NCBI GenBank assembly: GCA_902521005.1
Contig: CABYPZ010000008.1
Span: 1-43,016, forward strand
From: an uncultured Pelagibacteraceae bacterium
GTDB taxonomy: Bacteria; Pseudomonadota; Alphaproteobacteria; Pelagibacterales; Pelagibacteraceae
Length of the DNA stretch: 43,016 nucleotides
Reading direction: 5' to 3'
Each line of letters starts with the position of its first letter. The stretch's first letter is position 1. Positions 17,417 through 27,333 of the stretch are shown piece after piece. The notes under the pieces are model-generated. The model searched no databases. It was not told the origin of the DNA and saw only the letters and a program-made list of their open reading frames with translations. The position numbers and the translations under genes are program-made.

Positions 17417-18004
17417 ATGAGTTATAGTTTTGAATACATAGATATTATATTATTAGCAATGATTGCTGGGTTTATCTTCCTCAGATTAAGAGGAATATTG
17501 GGAAAAAGAACAGGCCATGAAGAAAATATGGCGGCTAGTTTTGCTCATGAAAGTCCCCCAAAAAAAACCACAAAAATTTTAAATAAAGATAATTTTGATG
17601 ATGCTGCCAAAAAAGAATTCCTTAACGGTGCTAAGATTGCCTATGAAACTATCATAACAAGTTTTTCGTCTGGAAATTTAAAAGATATAAAATCTTTATT
17701 AGATAAAAAAGTCTTAAATGAATTTAATGATGCATTAAAAGAAAGAAAAGATCAGGGACTTACATCTGAAACAACATTTATAGGTATTAATTCTGCTGAC
17801 ATAAAAAACCATAATGAGTCTAATAATATGCTTGAGGTTTCAGTCGATTTTGTAAGTGAAATCATTTCATGTGTTAAAGACAAAGACAAAAAAATTGTTT
17901 CTGGAAATCCTAATAAAATTAAAAAAGTATATGACACATGGAAGTTCTCAAGGGATGTAAGATCTCAAAGTCCAAATTGGTTTTTGGTTGACACACAAGG
18001 TTAA
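17417..18004 (+). CDS. Tim44-like / TimA domain protein
   Basis: Alphaproteobacterial relative of the mitochondrial import motor component Tim44. It has one N-terminal membrane helix (IDIILLAMIAGFIFLRL) followed by a soluble Tim44-like domain (about residues 65-195) ending FSRDVRSQSPNWFLVDTQG, the family C-terminus. I start it at the ATG at 17417 (MSYSFEYID) rather than at an upstream ATG (17381), because family proteins begin just before the helix and the extra 12 residues look like read-through of non-coding AT-rich DNA. The location fxsA-timA-smr-hslU is the standard order. Confidence 0.85.
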   Translation: MSYSFEYIDIILLAMIAGFIFLRLRGILGKRTGHEENMAASFAHESPPKKTTKILNKDNFDDAAKKEFLNGAKIAYETIITSFSSGNLKDIKSLLDKKVLNEFNDALKERKDQGLTSETTFIGINSADIKNHNESNNMLEVSVDFVSEIISCVKDKDKKIVSGNPNKIKKVYDTWKFSRDVRSQSPNWFLVDTQG

Positions 18005-18424
18005 TTGAAAAAAAAAATTTCAGATAAAGATATAAAAGATTGGCAGGATTTTATAAATAAATCTGAAAAACTTGAAGATAAAGACAAAAAATCTAATTTA
18101 GAATCAAACAACAAGGAAGAAAAGATATTAGATCTCCACGGATGCTCACTTGAAAAGGCCAATCATATTGCTGAAGAATTTATTAAAAATTGTTTTTCTA
18201 AGAAAATAAAAAAAATAACATTTATAACTGGCAAAGGTACTAGATCTAAAAACAAAGACAATCCTTACCAATCTGACACTTTAAGTATTTTAAAATATTC
18301 TGTACCTGAATATATAAAATCAAACCCAAATTTAATGAAACTCATTCAATCCATAAACGATGATAGTATAAACAATACTACAAAAGGAAGTTTTGAATTG
18401 TATCTAAAAAGATTTAAAGGATAA
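18005..18424 (+). CDS. Smr-domain protein with TTG start
   Basis: Smr domains are nucleic-acid-binding/nuclease modules related to the MutS2 C-terminus. It has 139 residues. An N-terminal [13 protein letters not shown] segment resembles small alphaproteobacterial Smr proteins, [11 protein letters not shown] is the LDLHG motif near residue 43, and FITGKGTRS replaces the usual HGKG loop. The start must be TTG at 18005 or a later non-ATG codon: the timA stop at 18002-18004 immediately precedes it in frame and the next Met lies near the C-terminus. It is convergent with hslU (11-base overlap). Confidence 0.85.
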   Translation: MKKKISDKDIKDWQDFINKSEKLEDKDKKSNLESNNKEEKILDLHGCSLEKANHIAEEFIKNCFSKKIKKITFITGKGTRSKNKDNPYQSDTLSILKYSVPEYIKSNPNLMKLIQSINDDSINNTTKGSFELYLKRFKG

Positions 18425-19778
18425 ACTTTGATAAATCTGTATCTTTAACTAATTCACCAAGATTTTTTTCGACATAATCAGAATTTATAGATATTTTTTC
18501 ACCTGCTCTATCAGTTGCAGTGAAACTTATTTCATCTAGTACTCTTTCAATTATAGTGTGCAACCTTCTAGCTCCAATATTTTCTATTTTTGAGTTCACG
18601 TCCGATGCAATGTTTGCAATTGTATCTATTCCATCTTCAGTAAATTCTAAATCAACATTTTCAGTTTTTAGAAGCGCTATATATTGTTTAATTAAACTAT
18701 TGTCTGGTTCTTTTAAAATTCTTTTAAAATCATCGCTATTTAAAGCATCGAGCTCTACTCTTATGGGTAATCTTCCTTGAAGTTCAGGTAATAAATCTGA
18801 AGGCTTTGCTAATTGAAATGCACCAGAAGCAATAAATAAGATATGATCTGTTTTGATAGTGCCGTATTTTGTGCTTACAGATGTACCCTCAATTAATGGT
18901 AACAAGTCTCTTTGGACACCTTCTCTAGAAACATCCCCACCTACTCTATCTGTTCTCGCTGAAATTTTATCAATTTCATCTAAGAAAACTATTCCATTAT
19001 TTTCAGTTGAGTTTTTTGCAGCTTTAATAATTTTGTCTTGTTCAATTAGCTTATCTGACTCTTCATTTATTAAAATTTCATGAGATTCTTTAACTGACAT
19101 TTTTTTCTTTTTAGCTTTACTGCCCATAGATTTACCAAGCATATCCGAGATATTAATCATACCTACATTAGCTCCTGGCATACCAGGGATTTCAAACTGA
19201 GGCATTTGATTGTTTTCACTTATAGCTATCTCAATTTCATTATTATCTAAGTCTCCAGTTCTTAATCTTTTTCTAAAACTTTCTCTTGTTGCAACAGTTG
19301 CTTTTTCACCAACTAATGCGTCCAAAACTCTTTCCTCAGCTAGTTTTTGAGCTTTTGCATGAACTTCTTTTCTTTTTTTAACTTTTTCCATAGAAATTGC
19401 AATTTCAAGTAAGTCTCTGATAATCTGCTCAACATCTCTTCCAACATAACCAACTTCAGTAAATCTAGTTGCTTCAACTTTTACAAATGGAGCCTCTGCT
19501 AATTTTGACAATCGTCTTGAAATTTCAGTCTTTCCAACTCCTGTAGGCCCCATCATTAATATATTTTTTGGAAGCACCTCGTCTTTCATATCTCCTTCAA
19601 GTGCCTGTCTTCTCCACCTATTTCTTAAAGCTATTGCAACTGCTCTTTTTGCATTTTTTTGACCTACAACAAATCTATCAAGTTCCGATACTATTTCTCT
19701 AGGCGACAAAGAATTTAAAATATTTTCATTATCTTTTTTGTCTTTAGGTACAAGTGTTGTAACGTTTGATTTTTCCAT
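18414..19778 (-). CDS. hslU: HslUV protease ATPase subunit HslU
   Basis: AAA+ unfoldase that feeds substrates to HslV. It has 454 residues. Walker A is GPTGVGKT at 77-84, and Walker B lies within [12 protein letters not shown]. The I-domain insertion lies between them (charged KKKMSVKES region), the sensor/arginine-finger segment is [17 protein letters not shown], and the C-terminal LSKFIL tail docks into HslV. The ATG overlaps the hslV stop as TAATG, so hslV-hslU is an operon. Confidence 0.97.
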   Translation of the reverse strand: MEKSNVTTLVPKDKKDNENILNSLSPREIVSELDRFVVGQKNAKRAVAIALRNRWRRQALEGDMKDEVLPKNILMMGPTGVGKTEISRRLSKLAEAPFVKVEATRFTEVGYVGRDVEQIIRDLLEIAISMEKVKKRKEVHAKAQKLAEERVLDALVGEKATVATRESFRKRLRTGDLDNNEIEIAISENNQMPQFEIPGMPGANVGMINISDMLGKSMGSKAKKKKMSVKESHEILINEESDKLIEQDKIIKAAKNSTENNGIVFLDEIDKISARTDRVGGDVSREGVQRDLLPLIEGTSVSTKYGTIKTDHILFIASGAFQLAKPSDLLPELQGRLPIRVELDALNSDDFKRILKEPDNSLIKQYIALLKTENVDLEFTEDGIDTIANIASDVNSKIENIGARRLHTIIERVLDEISFTATDRAGEKISINSDYVEKNLGELVKDTDLSKFIL

Positions 19779-20293
19779 TAAATTTTTTCTATACTGATAT
19801 TATTGTTTGTAAAAACACAGATATCTGATGCAACTTTAATTGCTTTTTTTGCAATTTCTTCTGCTGATAAATCAGTATCCATTAATACTTTTGCTGAAGC
19901 TAATGCATAATTTCCACCAGATCCAATACCGATTACGTCTCCTTCAGGTTCTAATACATCTCCAGTTCCAGAAATTATAAAACTTTTTTCTTTATCACCA
20001 ACTGCCATAAGTGCCTCTAATCTTCTTAAATACTTGTCAGTTCTCCAATCTTTAGCTAATTCGACAGCAGCTCTTGCTAAATTTCCTGCATGTTTTTCTA
20101 GTTTTGACTCAAGTCTTTCAAATAGTGTAAGTGCATCTGCAGTTGATCCTGCAAATCCAGCAATCACATTTCTTTTCTCAATCTTTCTAACTTTGTTTGC
20201 GGTACTTTTGATTACTGTATTGCCCATGCTGACTTGCCCATCGCTAGCAACTACAACATTATTTTGTTTTCTTACTAAGACTATCGTTGTCAT
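19778..20293 (-). CDS. hslV: HslUV peptidase subunit HslV
   Basis: Proteasome-like threonine peptidase. It has 171 residues. The product reads Met followed directly by TTIVLVRK, so Thr2 becomes the catalytic N-terminal nucleophile after Met removal; there is no propeptide, unlike many other alphaproteobacterial HslV proteins. [14 protein letters not shown] and [15 protein letters not shown] are family motifs. It diverges from hisB across 89 bases, which must hold promoters for both. Confidence 0.96.
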   Translation of the reverse strand: MTTIVLVRKQNNVVVASDGQVSMGNTVIKSTANKVRKIEKRNVIAGFAGSTADALTLFERLESKLEKHAGNLARAAVELAKDWRTDKYLRRLEALMAVGDKEKSFIISGTGDVLEPEGDVIGIGSGGNYALASAKVLMDTDLSAEEIAKKAIKVASDICVFTNNNISIEKI

Positions 20294-20382
20294 ACCTATT
20301 AAATGGATATTATTTTATATAGTTCAAGGGGTGTTTAGTTTTATTGATATAAGAAGAATATGTTATATACCTTACAAAATTA

Positions 20383-20973
20383 ATGAAGAGAAAAGCTAAA
20401 ATTTCAAGAAAAACCAAGGAAACGTCTATCAGTGTAGATTTAAATATTGATGGAAAAGGTAAGTATAAGGTTGACACAGGCATAGGATTTTTAAATCACA
20501 TGCTTGAGCAATTATCAAAGCATTCATCGATAGATTTAACATTAAAAGCAAAAGGAGATACTCATATTGATCTTCACCACACAACTGAAGATACAGGAAT
20601 TGCTATAGGAGAATGTCTAAAAAAAGCATCAAAAAACTTTATTGGCATTAAAAGATATGCGCATGCTTTATTGCCAATGGACGAAACCTTAACTAGAGTA
20701 GCAATTGATGTATCAAACAGACCTTATCTTATATGGAATGTTAAGCTAAAAGTTGAGAAATTAGGAGAGATGGATACTGAACTTTTTAAAGAATGGTTTC
20801 AAGCTTTTTCCCAGTCAGCTGGTATTACTTTGCACGTTGAAAATATTTATGGTGATAATAGCCATCATATAATTGAGTCATGTTTTAAAGGTCTAGCACG
20901 ATCATTAAGATCTGCTTTAGAAATAGACCCAAGAAATAAAAAAACAATACCATCTACTAAAGGTTCTTTATAA
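20383..20973 (+). CDS. hisB: Imidazoleglycerol-phosphate dehydratase
   Basis: Mn-dependent dehydration of imidazole glycerol phosphate in histidine synthesis. It has 196 residues, i.e. the monofunctional form without the phosphatase domain of E. coli HisB. Metal-binding repeats are [30 protein letters not shown] and [19 protein letters not shown]. It heads hisB-hisH-hisA-hisF. TATATA at 20364-20369 is a possible -10 box with a poorly spaced -35, so I do not list a promoter. Confidence 0.97.
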   Translation: MKRKAKISRKTKETSISVDLNIDGKGKYKVDTGIGFLNHMLEQLSKHSSIDLTLKAKGDTHIDLHHTTEDTGIAIGECLKKASKNFIGIKRYAHALLPMDETLTRVAIDVSNRPYLIWNVKLKVEKLGEMDTELFKEWFQAFSQSAGITLHVENIYGDNSHHIIESCFKGLARSLRSALEIDPRNKKTIPSTKGSL

Positions 20974-20978
20974 ATTTG

Positions 20979-21605
20979 ATGAATGTCACAATTGTTGACT
21001 ACAAATCAGGCAATATTAGTTCTGTAATTAATTCTTTTAAGGAAGTTGCAAAAGGAAAAGTTAATATAGATGTAACTTCAGATTTAAATAAGATTGAAAC
21101 GAGTGATAAAGTAGTTTTGCCAGGGCAAGGTTCGTTTAAAAGTTGTGTTGATGCACTAAATAGTATTAATGGATTAGTTGAAACTTTAAATGAATTTGCA
21201 ATTACTAATAAAAAACCACTCCTTGGTATTTGTGTTGGCTTACAAATGTTTGCAGACATTGGTTATGAAGAAACAGAAACTAAAGGATTGGGTTGGATTT
21301 CAGGAAAAGTTTCAAAAATCAATAATCAAAATGGAAAGTATAAACTTCCTCACATTGGTTGGAACCAAATTAATATTGTTAAGGATAGTAAAATTTATAA
21401 AGATATTGAAAATAACTCACACATGTATTTTGTTCATAGTTATGAATTTCTACCAGAAGACAAAAATTTAATTTCAGCAACAACAGAGTATTCGTCAAAT
21501 ATTGTTTGTTCTGTTGAAAAAGAAAATATCTTTGGAACACAATTTCACCCAGAGAAGAGTGATAAAATTGGATTACAAATTATAGAAAATTTTATAAAAT
21601 TATAA
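20979..21605 (+). CDS. hisH: Imidazole glycerol phosphate synthase, glutaminase subunit HisH
   Basis: Supplies ammonia from glutamine to HisF. It has 208 residues. The class I amidotransferase nucleophile is Cys85 in LLGICVGLQM, with His and Glu in GTQFHPEKS near the C-terminus, and VDYKSGNISSV is the N-terminal signature. I use the ATG at 20979; a TTG one codon earlier is in frame but the ATG fits the family. It sits 5 bases after hisB and 2 before hisA. Confidence 0.96.
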   Translation: MNVTIVDYKSGNISSVINSFKEVAKGKVNIDVTSDLNKIETSDKVVLPGQGSFKSCVDALNSINGLVETLNEFAITNKKPLLGICVGLQMFADIGYEETETKGLGWISGKVSKINNQNGKYKLPHIGWNQINIVKDSKIYKDIENNSHMYFVHSYEFLPEDKNLISATTEYSSNIVCSVEKENIFGTQFHPEKSDKIGLQIIENFIKL

Positions 21606-21607
21606 AA

Positions 21608-22330
21608 ATGAAAATATTCCCAGCTATAGATATTAAAGACAAAAAATGTGTAAGGTTAGTTAAAGGGAACTTCGATAACAAAACTGAATATGAAATGTCT
21701 CCCGTTGAGCAAGCAGGAAAATATAAAGATCATGGCTTCAAAAATTTACATGTAGTTGATTTGGATGGAGCTTTAACTGGTGAAATAGTTAATTTGGATA
21801 TTATTCATGAAATAGTCACGAAATTTGACCTTAAAATTGAAATTGGTGGAGGTATTAGAAATTTTGAAAGTATTCAGAAATATACTGATGCCGGCGTTGA
21901 AAAAGTTATTTTAGGAAGTGCTGCAATAAAAGATAAAAATTTTTTAAAAGAAGCATGTAAAAAATTTCCTAATAAAATTGCTTTGGGTTTGGACTCTAAA
22001 GATGGGTATTTATCAGTTTCAGGTTGGAAGGAAAATTCTAATCAATTAACTATAGATTATTTGAAAGAGGTGAATAATTTTGGTGCGAGTAGATTGATTT
22101 ATACTGACATTAATAGAGATGGGATGAAACAAAGTCCTAATTTCGAAGAGACATCAAAAGTTGCGGATATTTCAAATTGTCCTGTAATTATATCAGGTGG
22201 AGTTTCTTCAATTGAAGATGTTAAAAAAGCCAAACATTTAAATAATAAAAATATTGAAGGTATCATAGTTGGTAAAGCTATCTATGATGGAGATATTAAA
22301 TTAAAAGAATTAGTTAAAGAAGATGCTTAA
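21608..22330 (+). CDS. hisA: Phosphoribosylformimino-5-aminoimidazole carboxamide ribotide isomerase
   Basis: ProFAR isomerase, a (beta/alpha)8 barrel. It has 240 residues. The catalytic Asp lies in [15 protein letters not shown] (D8) and the second in [10 protein letters not shown]; phosphate-binding GGGIRN and ISGGVSS loops mark the two half-barrels. It overlaps hisF by 8 bases. Confidence 0.96.
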   Translation: MKIFPAIDIKDKKCVRLVKGNFDNKTEYEMSPVEQAGKYKDHGFKNLHVVDLDGALTGEIVNLDIIHEIVTKFDLKIEIGGGIRNFESIQKYTDAGVEKVILGSAAIKDKNFLKEACKKFPNKIALGLDSKDGYLSVSGWKENSNQLTIDYLKEVNNFGASRLIYTDINRDGMKQSPNFEETSKVADISNCPVIISGGVSSIEDVKKAKHLNNKNIEGIIVGKAIYDGDIKLKELVKEDA

Positions 22331-23078
22331 AAATAGAATAATTCCATGTTTGGATGTTAAGAATGGCCGTGTTGTAAAAGGCATTAACTTTGTTGATCTT
22401 AAAGATGCCGGTGATCCAGTTGAGCAAGCTAAAATTTATTCTGATGGCGGAGCAGACGAAATTTGTTTTTTAGATATTACTGCTTCAAATGAAAATAGAG
22501 ATACTATCTACGATGTGGTTGAAAGAACATCAAAAAAATGTTTTGTTCCTTTAACTGTTGGTGGTGGGGTTAGAAGCATTGATGATATAAATAAATTATT
22601 AAACTGTGGCGCTGATAAAGTTTCTATTAATACTGCTGCAGTTCAAAATCCTGATGTAGTAGAAAAAAGTTCAAAAAAATTTGGATCTCAATGTATTGTT
22701 GTTGCTATTGATGCTAAAAAAGTAAACGATAGTTGGAAAGTTTTCACACATGGTGGAAGAAATGAAACTGAAATTGATGTTTTGGAATTTGCAAAACAAA
22801 TGGAAATTTGTGGAGCTGGAGAATTATTAGTAACCTCTATGGATAGAGATGGAACCCAAATTGGTTATGATATTGATTTAATGAAATCAATTTCTTCTAA
22901 AGTTAACATACCTTTAATAGCATCTGGTGGAGTAGGAAATCTTGATCATTTATTAGATGGCATAAAATTTGGAAATGCTAATGCTGTGTTGGCTGCATCA
23001 ATATTTCATTACGGGAAATATTCAATTTTGGATGCAAAAAAATTTTTACATTCAAAAGGAATACCTATTAGAATTTAA
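22323..23078 (+). CDS. hisF: Imidazole glycerol phosphate synthase, cyclase subunit HisF
   Basis: Uses HisH-derived ammonia to close the imidazole ring, giving IGP and AICAR; the AICAR is a substrate of PurH, encoded at 34392-35933. It has 251 residues. Catalytic aspartates lie in [14 protein letters not shown] (D11) and [11 protein letters not shown], and phosphate loops are VGGGVRS and ASGGVGN. It is convergent with an oxygenase gene, with a 4-base gap and no convincing terminator. Confidence 0.97.
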   Translation: MLKNRIIPCLDVKNGRVVKGINFVDLKDAGDPVEQAKIYSDGGADEICFLDITASNENRDTIYDVVERTSKKCFVPLTVGGGVRSIDDINKLLNCGADKVSINTAAVQNPDVVEKSSKKFGSQCIVVAIDAKKVNDSWKVFTHGGRNETEIDVLEFAKQMEICGAGELLVTSMDRDGTQIGYDIDLMKSISSKVNIPLIASGGVGNLDHLLDGIKFGNANAVLAASIFHYGKYSILDAKKFLHSKGIPIRI

Positions 23079-23082
23079 TTAA

Positions 23083-23658
23083 TTATCTAAATTTTGGACC
23101 TTCCATCCAAATTGCCAATGTTGCTCTTGAACCATAAGTAATTTTATTAACTTTATGATTTGTGAAAGATGGAAATATTACTGCGGAACCTGGATTAAAA
23201 TTTTGTATTTTAATTTCACCATCTCTGAAAAGGCATAAATCTCCACCCTCATATTTTTCCTCAGAGCAATTTAACAGGCATGTAAGTTTGATATCTCTGA
23301 CAGGTGATTGCATTGAAGCATCTATATGCCATGTATATTCCTCATTGACCTCATAAGTATTATAATTAAGTATCTTGCTAGCAGTTAGCTGAAATAAATC
23401 ATAACCAAAATGATTAGTATTTGAAGATATTATAAAATCTATAAATGGAAGAATTAGTTTTTGAATTGAAAATAATCTAACAAACTTTACTTGAGATGTT
23501 TTGATAGCCTCTTTATTTGGAGTATCTTTGGCAATAATAAGATTTTTTTTTATATTTTCGTTTAAAAGCCTAATTTGATCACTATTAAATAATTTTGAGG
23601 TAATATACGAAGTCTCTCTCATAAACTTGAACCTATAATAATTAAAATCTTTTATCAA
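23083..23658 (-). CDS. 2-oxoglutarate/Fe(II)-dependent oxygenase, prolyl-hydroxylase-like
   Basis: Probable non-heme iron dioxygenase of the PKHD/P4Hc type. It has 191 residues with no signal peptide. The facial triad is visible: HxD in YTWHIDAS (H111, D113) and distal His168 in FTNHKVNKITYGSR, with Arg178 in place for the 2-oxoglutarate carboxylate. The GGDLCLFRDGE strand and GSAVIFPS turn are typical. The substrate is unknown (protein residue or small molecule). A Met at residue 13 is an alternative start. It lies inverted between hisF and hisE, genes that are usually adjacent in this class. Confidence 0.82.
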   Translation of the reverse strand: MIKDFNYYRFKFMRETSYITSKLFNSDQIRLLNENIKKNLIIAKDTPNKEAIKTSQVKFVRLFSIQKLILPFIDFIISSNTNHFGYDLFQLTASKILNYNTYEVNEEYTWHIDASMQSPVRDIKLTCLLNCSEEKYEGGDLCLFRDGEIKIQNFNPGSAVIFPSFTNHKVNKITYGSRATLAIWMEGPKFR

Positions 23659-23686
23659 CTGATTGAATTTATTAAAACTTATTGAT

Positions 23687-23690
23687 AGGA
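23687..23690 (+). promoter_or_regulatory. Ribosome binding site of hisE
   Basis: AGGA with 6 bases to the ATG at 23697. It decides the hisE start: an in-frame TTG at 23682 lies upstream of this site and would add five residues that are not part of the family's N-terminus. Confidence 0.6.
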
Positions 23691-23696
23691 TTTATA

Positions 23697-23969
23697 ATGC
23701 TAAAAACCCTAGAAGACCTATTTGAACTTGCAAGATCAAGAAAAAATAATCCAGTAAGCGACTCTTATACCAATAAATTATTAAGCGATAAGTCACTTAG
23801 CAAAGAAAAAGTATTAGAGGAAATAAATGAATTAATTGAAGCGGTAGAAAATAATTCAAATAAAGTTCATGAAGCAGCAGATGTATTCTATCATTTGATA
23901 ATGTATTTAGAGGCAAATGAAATTAAAATTGAAGATGTAATGGAAGAACTAAATAAAAGAAAAAAATGA
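23697..23969 (+). CDS. hisE: Phosphoribosyl-ATP pyrophosphatase
   Basis: Second step of histidine synthesis, hydrolysing PR-ATP to PR-AMP. It has 90 residues from the ATG at 23697, which has a well-placed AGGA. The MazG-like helical fold shows in LEEINELIEAVENN and VHEAADVFYHLIMYL, with the acidic Mg-binding residues. It is separated from hisBHAF by an inverted oxygenase gene, so it probably has its own promoter. It overlaps the downstream malyl-CoA lyase gene by 4 bases (ATGA), an unusual pairing of pathways. Confidence 0.93.
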   Translation: MLKTLEDLFELARSRKNNPVSDSYTNKLLSDKSLSKEKVLEEINELIEAVENNSNKVHEAADVFYHLIMYLEANEIKIEDVMEELNKRKK

Positions 23970-24904
23970 GTCATAAATTTTATAAACCTGCAAAATCTAG
24001 ACTGCAAAGAAGTGAACTCGCAGTTCCTGGTTCATCTCCAAAAATGTTTGAAAAGGCTCTTAATTCAGCCGCAGATTATATTTTTTTAGATCTAGAGGAT
24101 GCTGTTTCACCAAATGATAAACTATCAGCAAGAGCAAATGTAATCAAAGCACTAAAAGAAATTAATTGGAAAGAAAAAGGCAAAACAATTTCTGTAAGAA
24201 TAAATAGTTTAGATACTCACTATATGTATAGAGATATAGTTGAACTAGTAGAAGAGGCAGGTGAAAAAATTGATACAATTTTAGTACCTAAAGCTGGAAC
24301 CGCATGTGATGTATATATGGTTGATTGTTTACTTACTCAAATTGAGACAAACAAAAAATTAAAAAATAAAATAGGTATTGAATGTTTAATTGAAACTGCC
24401 TTAGGAATGTCAAACATAAAAGAAATTGCTACCTCAAGTGAAAGGCTTGAAGCTTTGCATTTTGGGGTTGCCGATTATGCTGCTAGCTTAAGAGCTAGAA
24501 CAACAGTCATCGGTGGATTGAACCCAGATTATCCTGGCGATCAATGGCATCACGGCTTGTCAGAATTGGTTGTAACATGCAGAGCCTATGGCTTACGTGC
24601 AATAGACGGTCCTTTCGGAGATTTTAATGATCCAGATGCTTACACAGATGCAGCAAAAAGAGGAGCTGCAATAGGTATAGAGGGAAAGTGGGCTATTCAT
24701 CCTTCTCAAATTGAACTAGCTAATAAGGTTTTTTCACCTCCTAAAGATGAAGTAGATAAAGCAAAAAGAATTTTGGACGAACTTAAGAAAGCAGCCAAAG
24801 AAGGAAGGGGAGCCGCTCAATTAGATGGAAGAATGATCGATGCAGCCTCTGCTAGGATGGCCGAAAACATTGTAAAAATTAACGACTTAATCCATAATAA
24901 CTAA
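23966..24904 (+). CDS. mcl: L-malyl-CoA/beta-methylmalyl-CoA lyase (Mcl1/CitE family)
   Basis: Cleaves (S)-malyl-CoA to acetyl-CoA and glyoxylate, and may act reversibly on beta-methylmalyl-CoA. It has 312 residues, the length of Mcl1-type lyases. It starts with SRLQRSELAVPGSSPKM. LDLEDAVSP (41-49) and the Arg in SVRINS (R78) lie before GIECLIETALGM (E143) and FGVADYAASL (D170), the CoA/Mg2+ active-site set of the CitE-like barrel. The long C-terminal lid (WAIHPSQIELANKVF onward) is present. The next two genes are malate-CoA ligase subunits, which makes malyl-CoA lyase more likely than citramalyl-CoA lyase. Confidence 0.9.
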   Translation: MSHKFYKPAKSRLQRSELAVPGSSPKMFEKALNSAADYIFLDLEDAVSPNDKLSARANVIKALKEINWKEKGKTISVRINSLDTHYMYRDIVELVEEAGEKIDTILVPKAGTACDVYMVDCLLTQIETNKKLKNKIGIECLIETALGMSNIKEIATSSERLEALHFGVADYAASLRARTTVIGGLNPDYPGDQWHHGLSELVVTCRAYGLRAIDGPFGDFNDPDAYTDAAKRGAAIGIEGKWAIHPSQIELANKVFSPPKDEVDKAKRILDELKKAAKEGRGAAQLDGRMIDAASARMAENIVKINDLIHNN

Positions 24905-24912
24905 TTAAAATT

Positions 24913-26076
24913 ATGGACATTCATGAATACCAGGCAAAAAAAATTCTTTCAAATTTTGGAGTTACAATTCCGAGAGGAGGAATAGTATATAGTCCTGAAA
25001 ATGCAGAAAATAAAGCAAGGGAAATTGGTGGTTCTAAGTGGGTAGTTAAAGCTCAGATCCATTCAGGTGCCAGAGGGAAAGCAGGTGGCATTATACTTTG
25101 TAATAGCCCTTTAGAAGTTGCTCAAGCAACAGACAAATTGTTAGGTAAAAAATTAGTTACCAACCAAACAGGGCCTCTGGGAAAAATTGTTAATAAAATT
25201 TATATTGAAGAAGCAACTGATATTGAAAGAGAATTATATCTAGGATTAGTATTTGATAGAAGTTCTGAAAGTATAATGGTTGTTGCATCAACTGAAGGAG
25301 GAATGAGTGTTGAAGAAATTTCAAAAGAAAAACCAGAAACTATCATAAGATCAAAAATTGAAGTTGCTGTTGGAATGCAAAATTTTCAAGCTAGAGAATT
25401 AGCTTTTGGTTTAGGAATTGAACCAGATTTAATTAGAAGAGCATCAGATACAATTATAGGCTGTTATAAAGCTTTTAGTGAACTTGATGCTACCATGGTG
25501 GAGGTTAATCCTCTAGTTATTTCAAAACAAAAACAGATATTAGCATTAGATTGTAAAATGAGTTTTGATAATAATGCAATGTTTAGAAGAAGCCAGGTAT
25601 CTGAATTGAGAGATAAAACACAAGAAGATCCCAAGGAAATTTATGCATCAGATAGAGGTCTTAATTACGTAAGCCTTGATGGAAATATTGGTAATATTAT
25701 AAATGGTGCAGGTCTTGCAATGGCTTCAATGGATATGATTAAATTAGCAGGCGGAAGTCCAGCGAATTTTTTAGATGTTGGGGGTGGAGCTACACCAGAA
25801 AAAATAGTTAAAGCATTTAAATTAATAACAATGGATGAAAAAGTTAAAGTTATTTTAGTAAATATTTTTGCAGGAATAAATAGATGTGATTGGGTGGCAG
25901 AAGGGATTGTTCAAGCATTACAAAAAATTGAAATTAAAGTTCCTCTAGTTATTAGATTAGCTGGCACCAATGTTGAAAAAGGAAACAAAATCCTAAAAGA
26001 AAGTAAATTAAAATATATAGAAGCAAATACCTTAGAAGATGCAGCTAATAAAGCTGTGAAAGCTTTAAAGAATTAA
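24913..26076 (+). CDS. mtkA: Malate-CoA ligase (malate thiokinase) beta subunit
   Basis: With MtkB makes malyl-CoA from malate, CoA and ATP. It has 387 residues with an ATP-grasp domain at the N-terminus (MDIHEYQAKKILSNFGV; AQIHSGARGKAGGI). It resembles SucC, but IFAGINRCDWVAEG (318-331) matches the malate thiokinase form rather than the usual FGGIVRCD of succinyl-CoA synthetase, and VGMQNFQARELAFGLG is likewise MtkA-like. Position directly after mcl supports this. It is separated by 8 bases from mcl and 4 from mtkB. Confidence 0.88.
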   Translation: MDIHEYQAKKILSNFGVTIPRGGIVYSPENAENKAREIGGSKWVVKAQIHSGARGKAGGIILCNSPLEVAQATDKLLGKKLVTNQTGPLGKIVNKIYIEEATDIERELYLGLVFDRSSESIMVVASTEGGMSVEEISKEKPETIIRSKIEVAVGMQNFQARELAFGLGIEPDLIRRASDTIIGCYKAFSELDATMVEVNPLVISKQKQILALDCKMSFDNNAMFRRSQVSELRDKTQEDPKEIYASDRGLNYVSLDGNIGNIINGAGLAMASMDMIKLAGGSPANFLDVGGGATPEKIVKAFKLITMDEKVKVILVNIFAGINRCDWVAEGIVQALQKIEIKVPLVIRLAGTNVEKGNKILKESKLKYIEANTLEDAANKAVKALKN

Positions 26077-26080
26077 TAAA

Positions 26081-26971
26081 ATGGCAGTATTAATAAATCA
26101 AAATTCAAAAATTATAATTCAAGGTTTTACCGGTAAAATGGGAACTTTTCATGCTGAGGAAATGATTAAATATGGTTCCAATGTCGTTGGAGGTGTAACA
26201 CCAGGAAAGGGTGGTCAAAAACATTTAGATAGGCCCGTTTTTAATACCGTAAAGGATGCAGTTATGGATACGGGAGCTAACGCATCAGTACTCTTTGTTC
26301 CGCCAGCTTTTGCTGCTGACTCTGCGATGGAAGCTGCAGATGCAGGAATTAAAACTTGTGTTGCAATAGTAGATGGCATTCCTTCACATGACATGATTAG
26401 GATAAAAAGATATATGCGAAGATATACAAAGACTGATAAAATGACTTTAGTAGGTCCAAATTGTGCTGGAATAATAAGTCCAGGAAAATCTATGTTAGGG
26501 ATTATGCCTGGGCATATTTATAAAGAGGGAAGAGTTGGTATAATTAGTAGATCAGGTACTTTAGGTTATGAAGCTGCTCAACAATTAAAAAATCTAAATA
26601 TAGGTGTTTCAACAAGTGTTGGTATAGGAGGAGATCCAATAAACGGAAGTTCTTTCAGAGATGTAATAGAAAAATTTGAAACTGATGATGAAACAGATGG
26701 TATTTTAATGATTGGAGAAATTGGTGGACCCCAAGAAGTGGCTGCTGGAGAATTTGCAAAAGAAAATATGAAAAAACCAGTGATAGCATACATAGCTGGA
26801 CTCACTGCTCCAAAAGGAAGAGTTATGGGGCATGCAGGAGCAATAGTTTCAGCTTATGGTGAGAGTGCAATTGAAAAGGTAGAAATTCTAAAAGAATGTG
26901 GAATATCAATTTCTAAAAATCCCTCTGTAATGGGTGAAACAGTTAAAACAGTATTAGAAAAAATAAAATGA
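26081..26971 (+). CDS. mtkB: Malate-CoA ligase (malate thiokinase) alpha subunit
   Basis: CoA-binding subunit carrying the phosphohistidine. It has 296 residues, the length I recall for methylotroph MtkB (SucD is about 289). The Rossmann loop IQGFTGKMGTFHAEEM is at 13-28, GPNCAGIISPGKSMLGIMPG at 125-144 and SRSGTLGYEAA at 157-167. The phosphorylated His251 lies in MGHAGAIVSA. The stop overlaps the HIT gene start as ATGA. Confidence 0.88.
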   Translation: MAVLINQNSKIIIQGFTGKMGTFHAEEMIKYGSNVVGGVTPGKGGQKHLDRPVFNTVKDAVMDTGANASVLFVPPAFAADSAMEAADAGIKTCVAIVDGIPSHDMIRIKRYMRRYTKTDKMTLVGPNCAGIISPGKSMLGIMPGHIYKEGRVGIISRSGTLGYEAAQQLKNLNIGVSTSVGIGGDPINGSSFRDVIEKFETDDETDGILMIGEIGGPQEVAAGEFAKENMKKPVIAYIAGLTAPKGRVMGHAGAIVSAYGESAIEKVEILKECGISISKNPSVMGETVKTVLEKIK

Positions 26972-27333
26972 CATATGATGACAATAATATTTTTGCAAAA
27001 ATTTTAAGAGGAGAAATTCCTTGCAAAAAAATTTATGAAGATGAGTATGTATTATCTTTTCATGATGTAAATCCTCAGAAAAAAATTCATGCTTTGGTTA
27101 TTCCTAAAGGTAAATATATTAATCTTGATGATTTTAATAAAAACGCTTCAGAAAAAGAAATAGTTGGTTTAATGAAAGGTATATCAATCGTTTCCAAAAA
27201 ACTTGGCATTTCATCTGAAGTAGCACATGGTTATAGAACTTTAAGTAATATTTCAGAACATGGTGGACAGGAAGTTCCTCATTTACATTTTCATATTTTT
27301 GGTGGTGAAAGTGTTGGTAAAATGGTTCAATGA
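26968..27333 (+). CDS. HIT (histidine triad) family hydrolase
   Basis: Nucleotide-binding hydrolase of the HINT type, usually acting on adenosine phosphoramidates or related nucleotides. It has 121 residues. The catalytic triad motif HLHFHIF is at 105-111, and the N-terminal DDNNIFAKILRGEIPCKKIYEDEYVLSFHD region is typical HINT sequence. It overlaps mtkB and the GNAT gene by 4 bases each, so it is the fifth gene in the hisE-mcl-mtkAB unit. A link to malyl-CoA metabolism is not established. Confidence 0.93.
   Translation: MTYDDNNIFAKILRGEIPCKKIYEDEYVLSFHDVNPQKKIHALVIPKGKYINLDDFNKNASEKEIVGLMKGISIVSKKLGISSEVAHGYRTLSNISEHGGQEVPHLHFHIFGGESVGKMVQ

Noticed and set aside
23072-23093. AATTTA...TAAATT inverted repeat between hisF and the oxygenase as a bidirectional terminator
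   Set aside because: The stem is only six A/T pairs with a 10-base loop, too weak to support.
24913-26971. Calling the ligase pair succinyl-CoA synthetase (sucCD)
   Set aside because: Adjacent malyl-CoA lyase, the FAGINRCDWVAEG signature and the 296-residue alpha subunit favour malate thiokinase; a dual role is not excluded.
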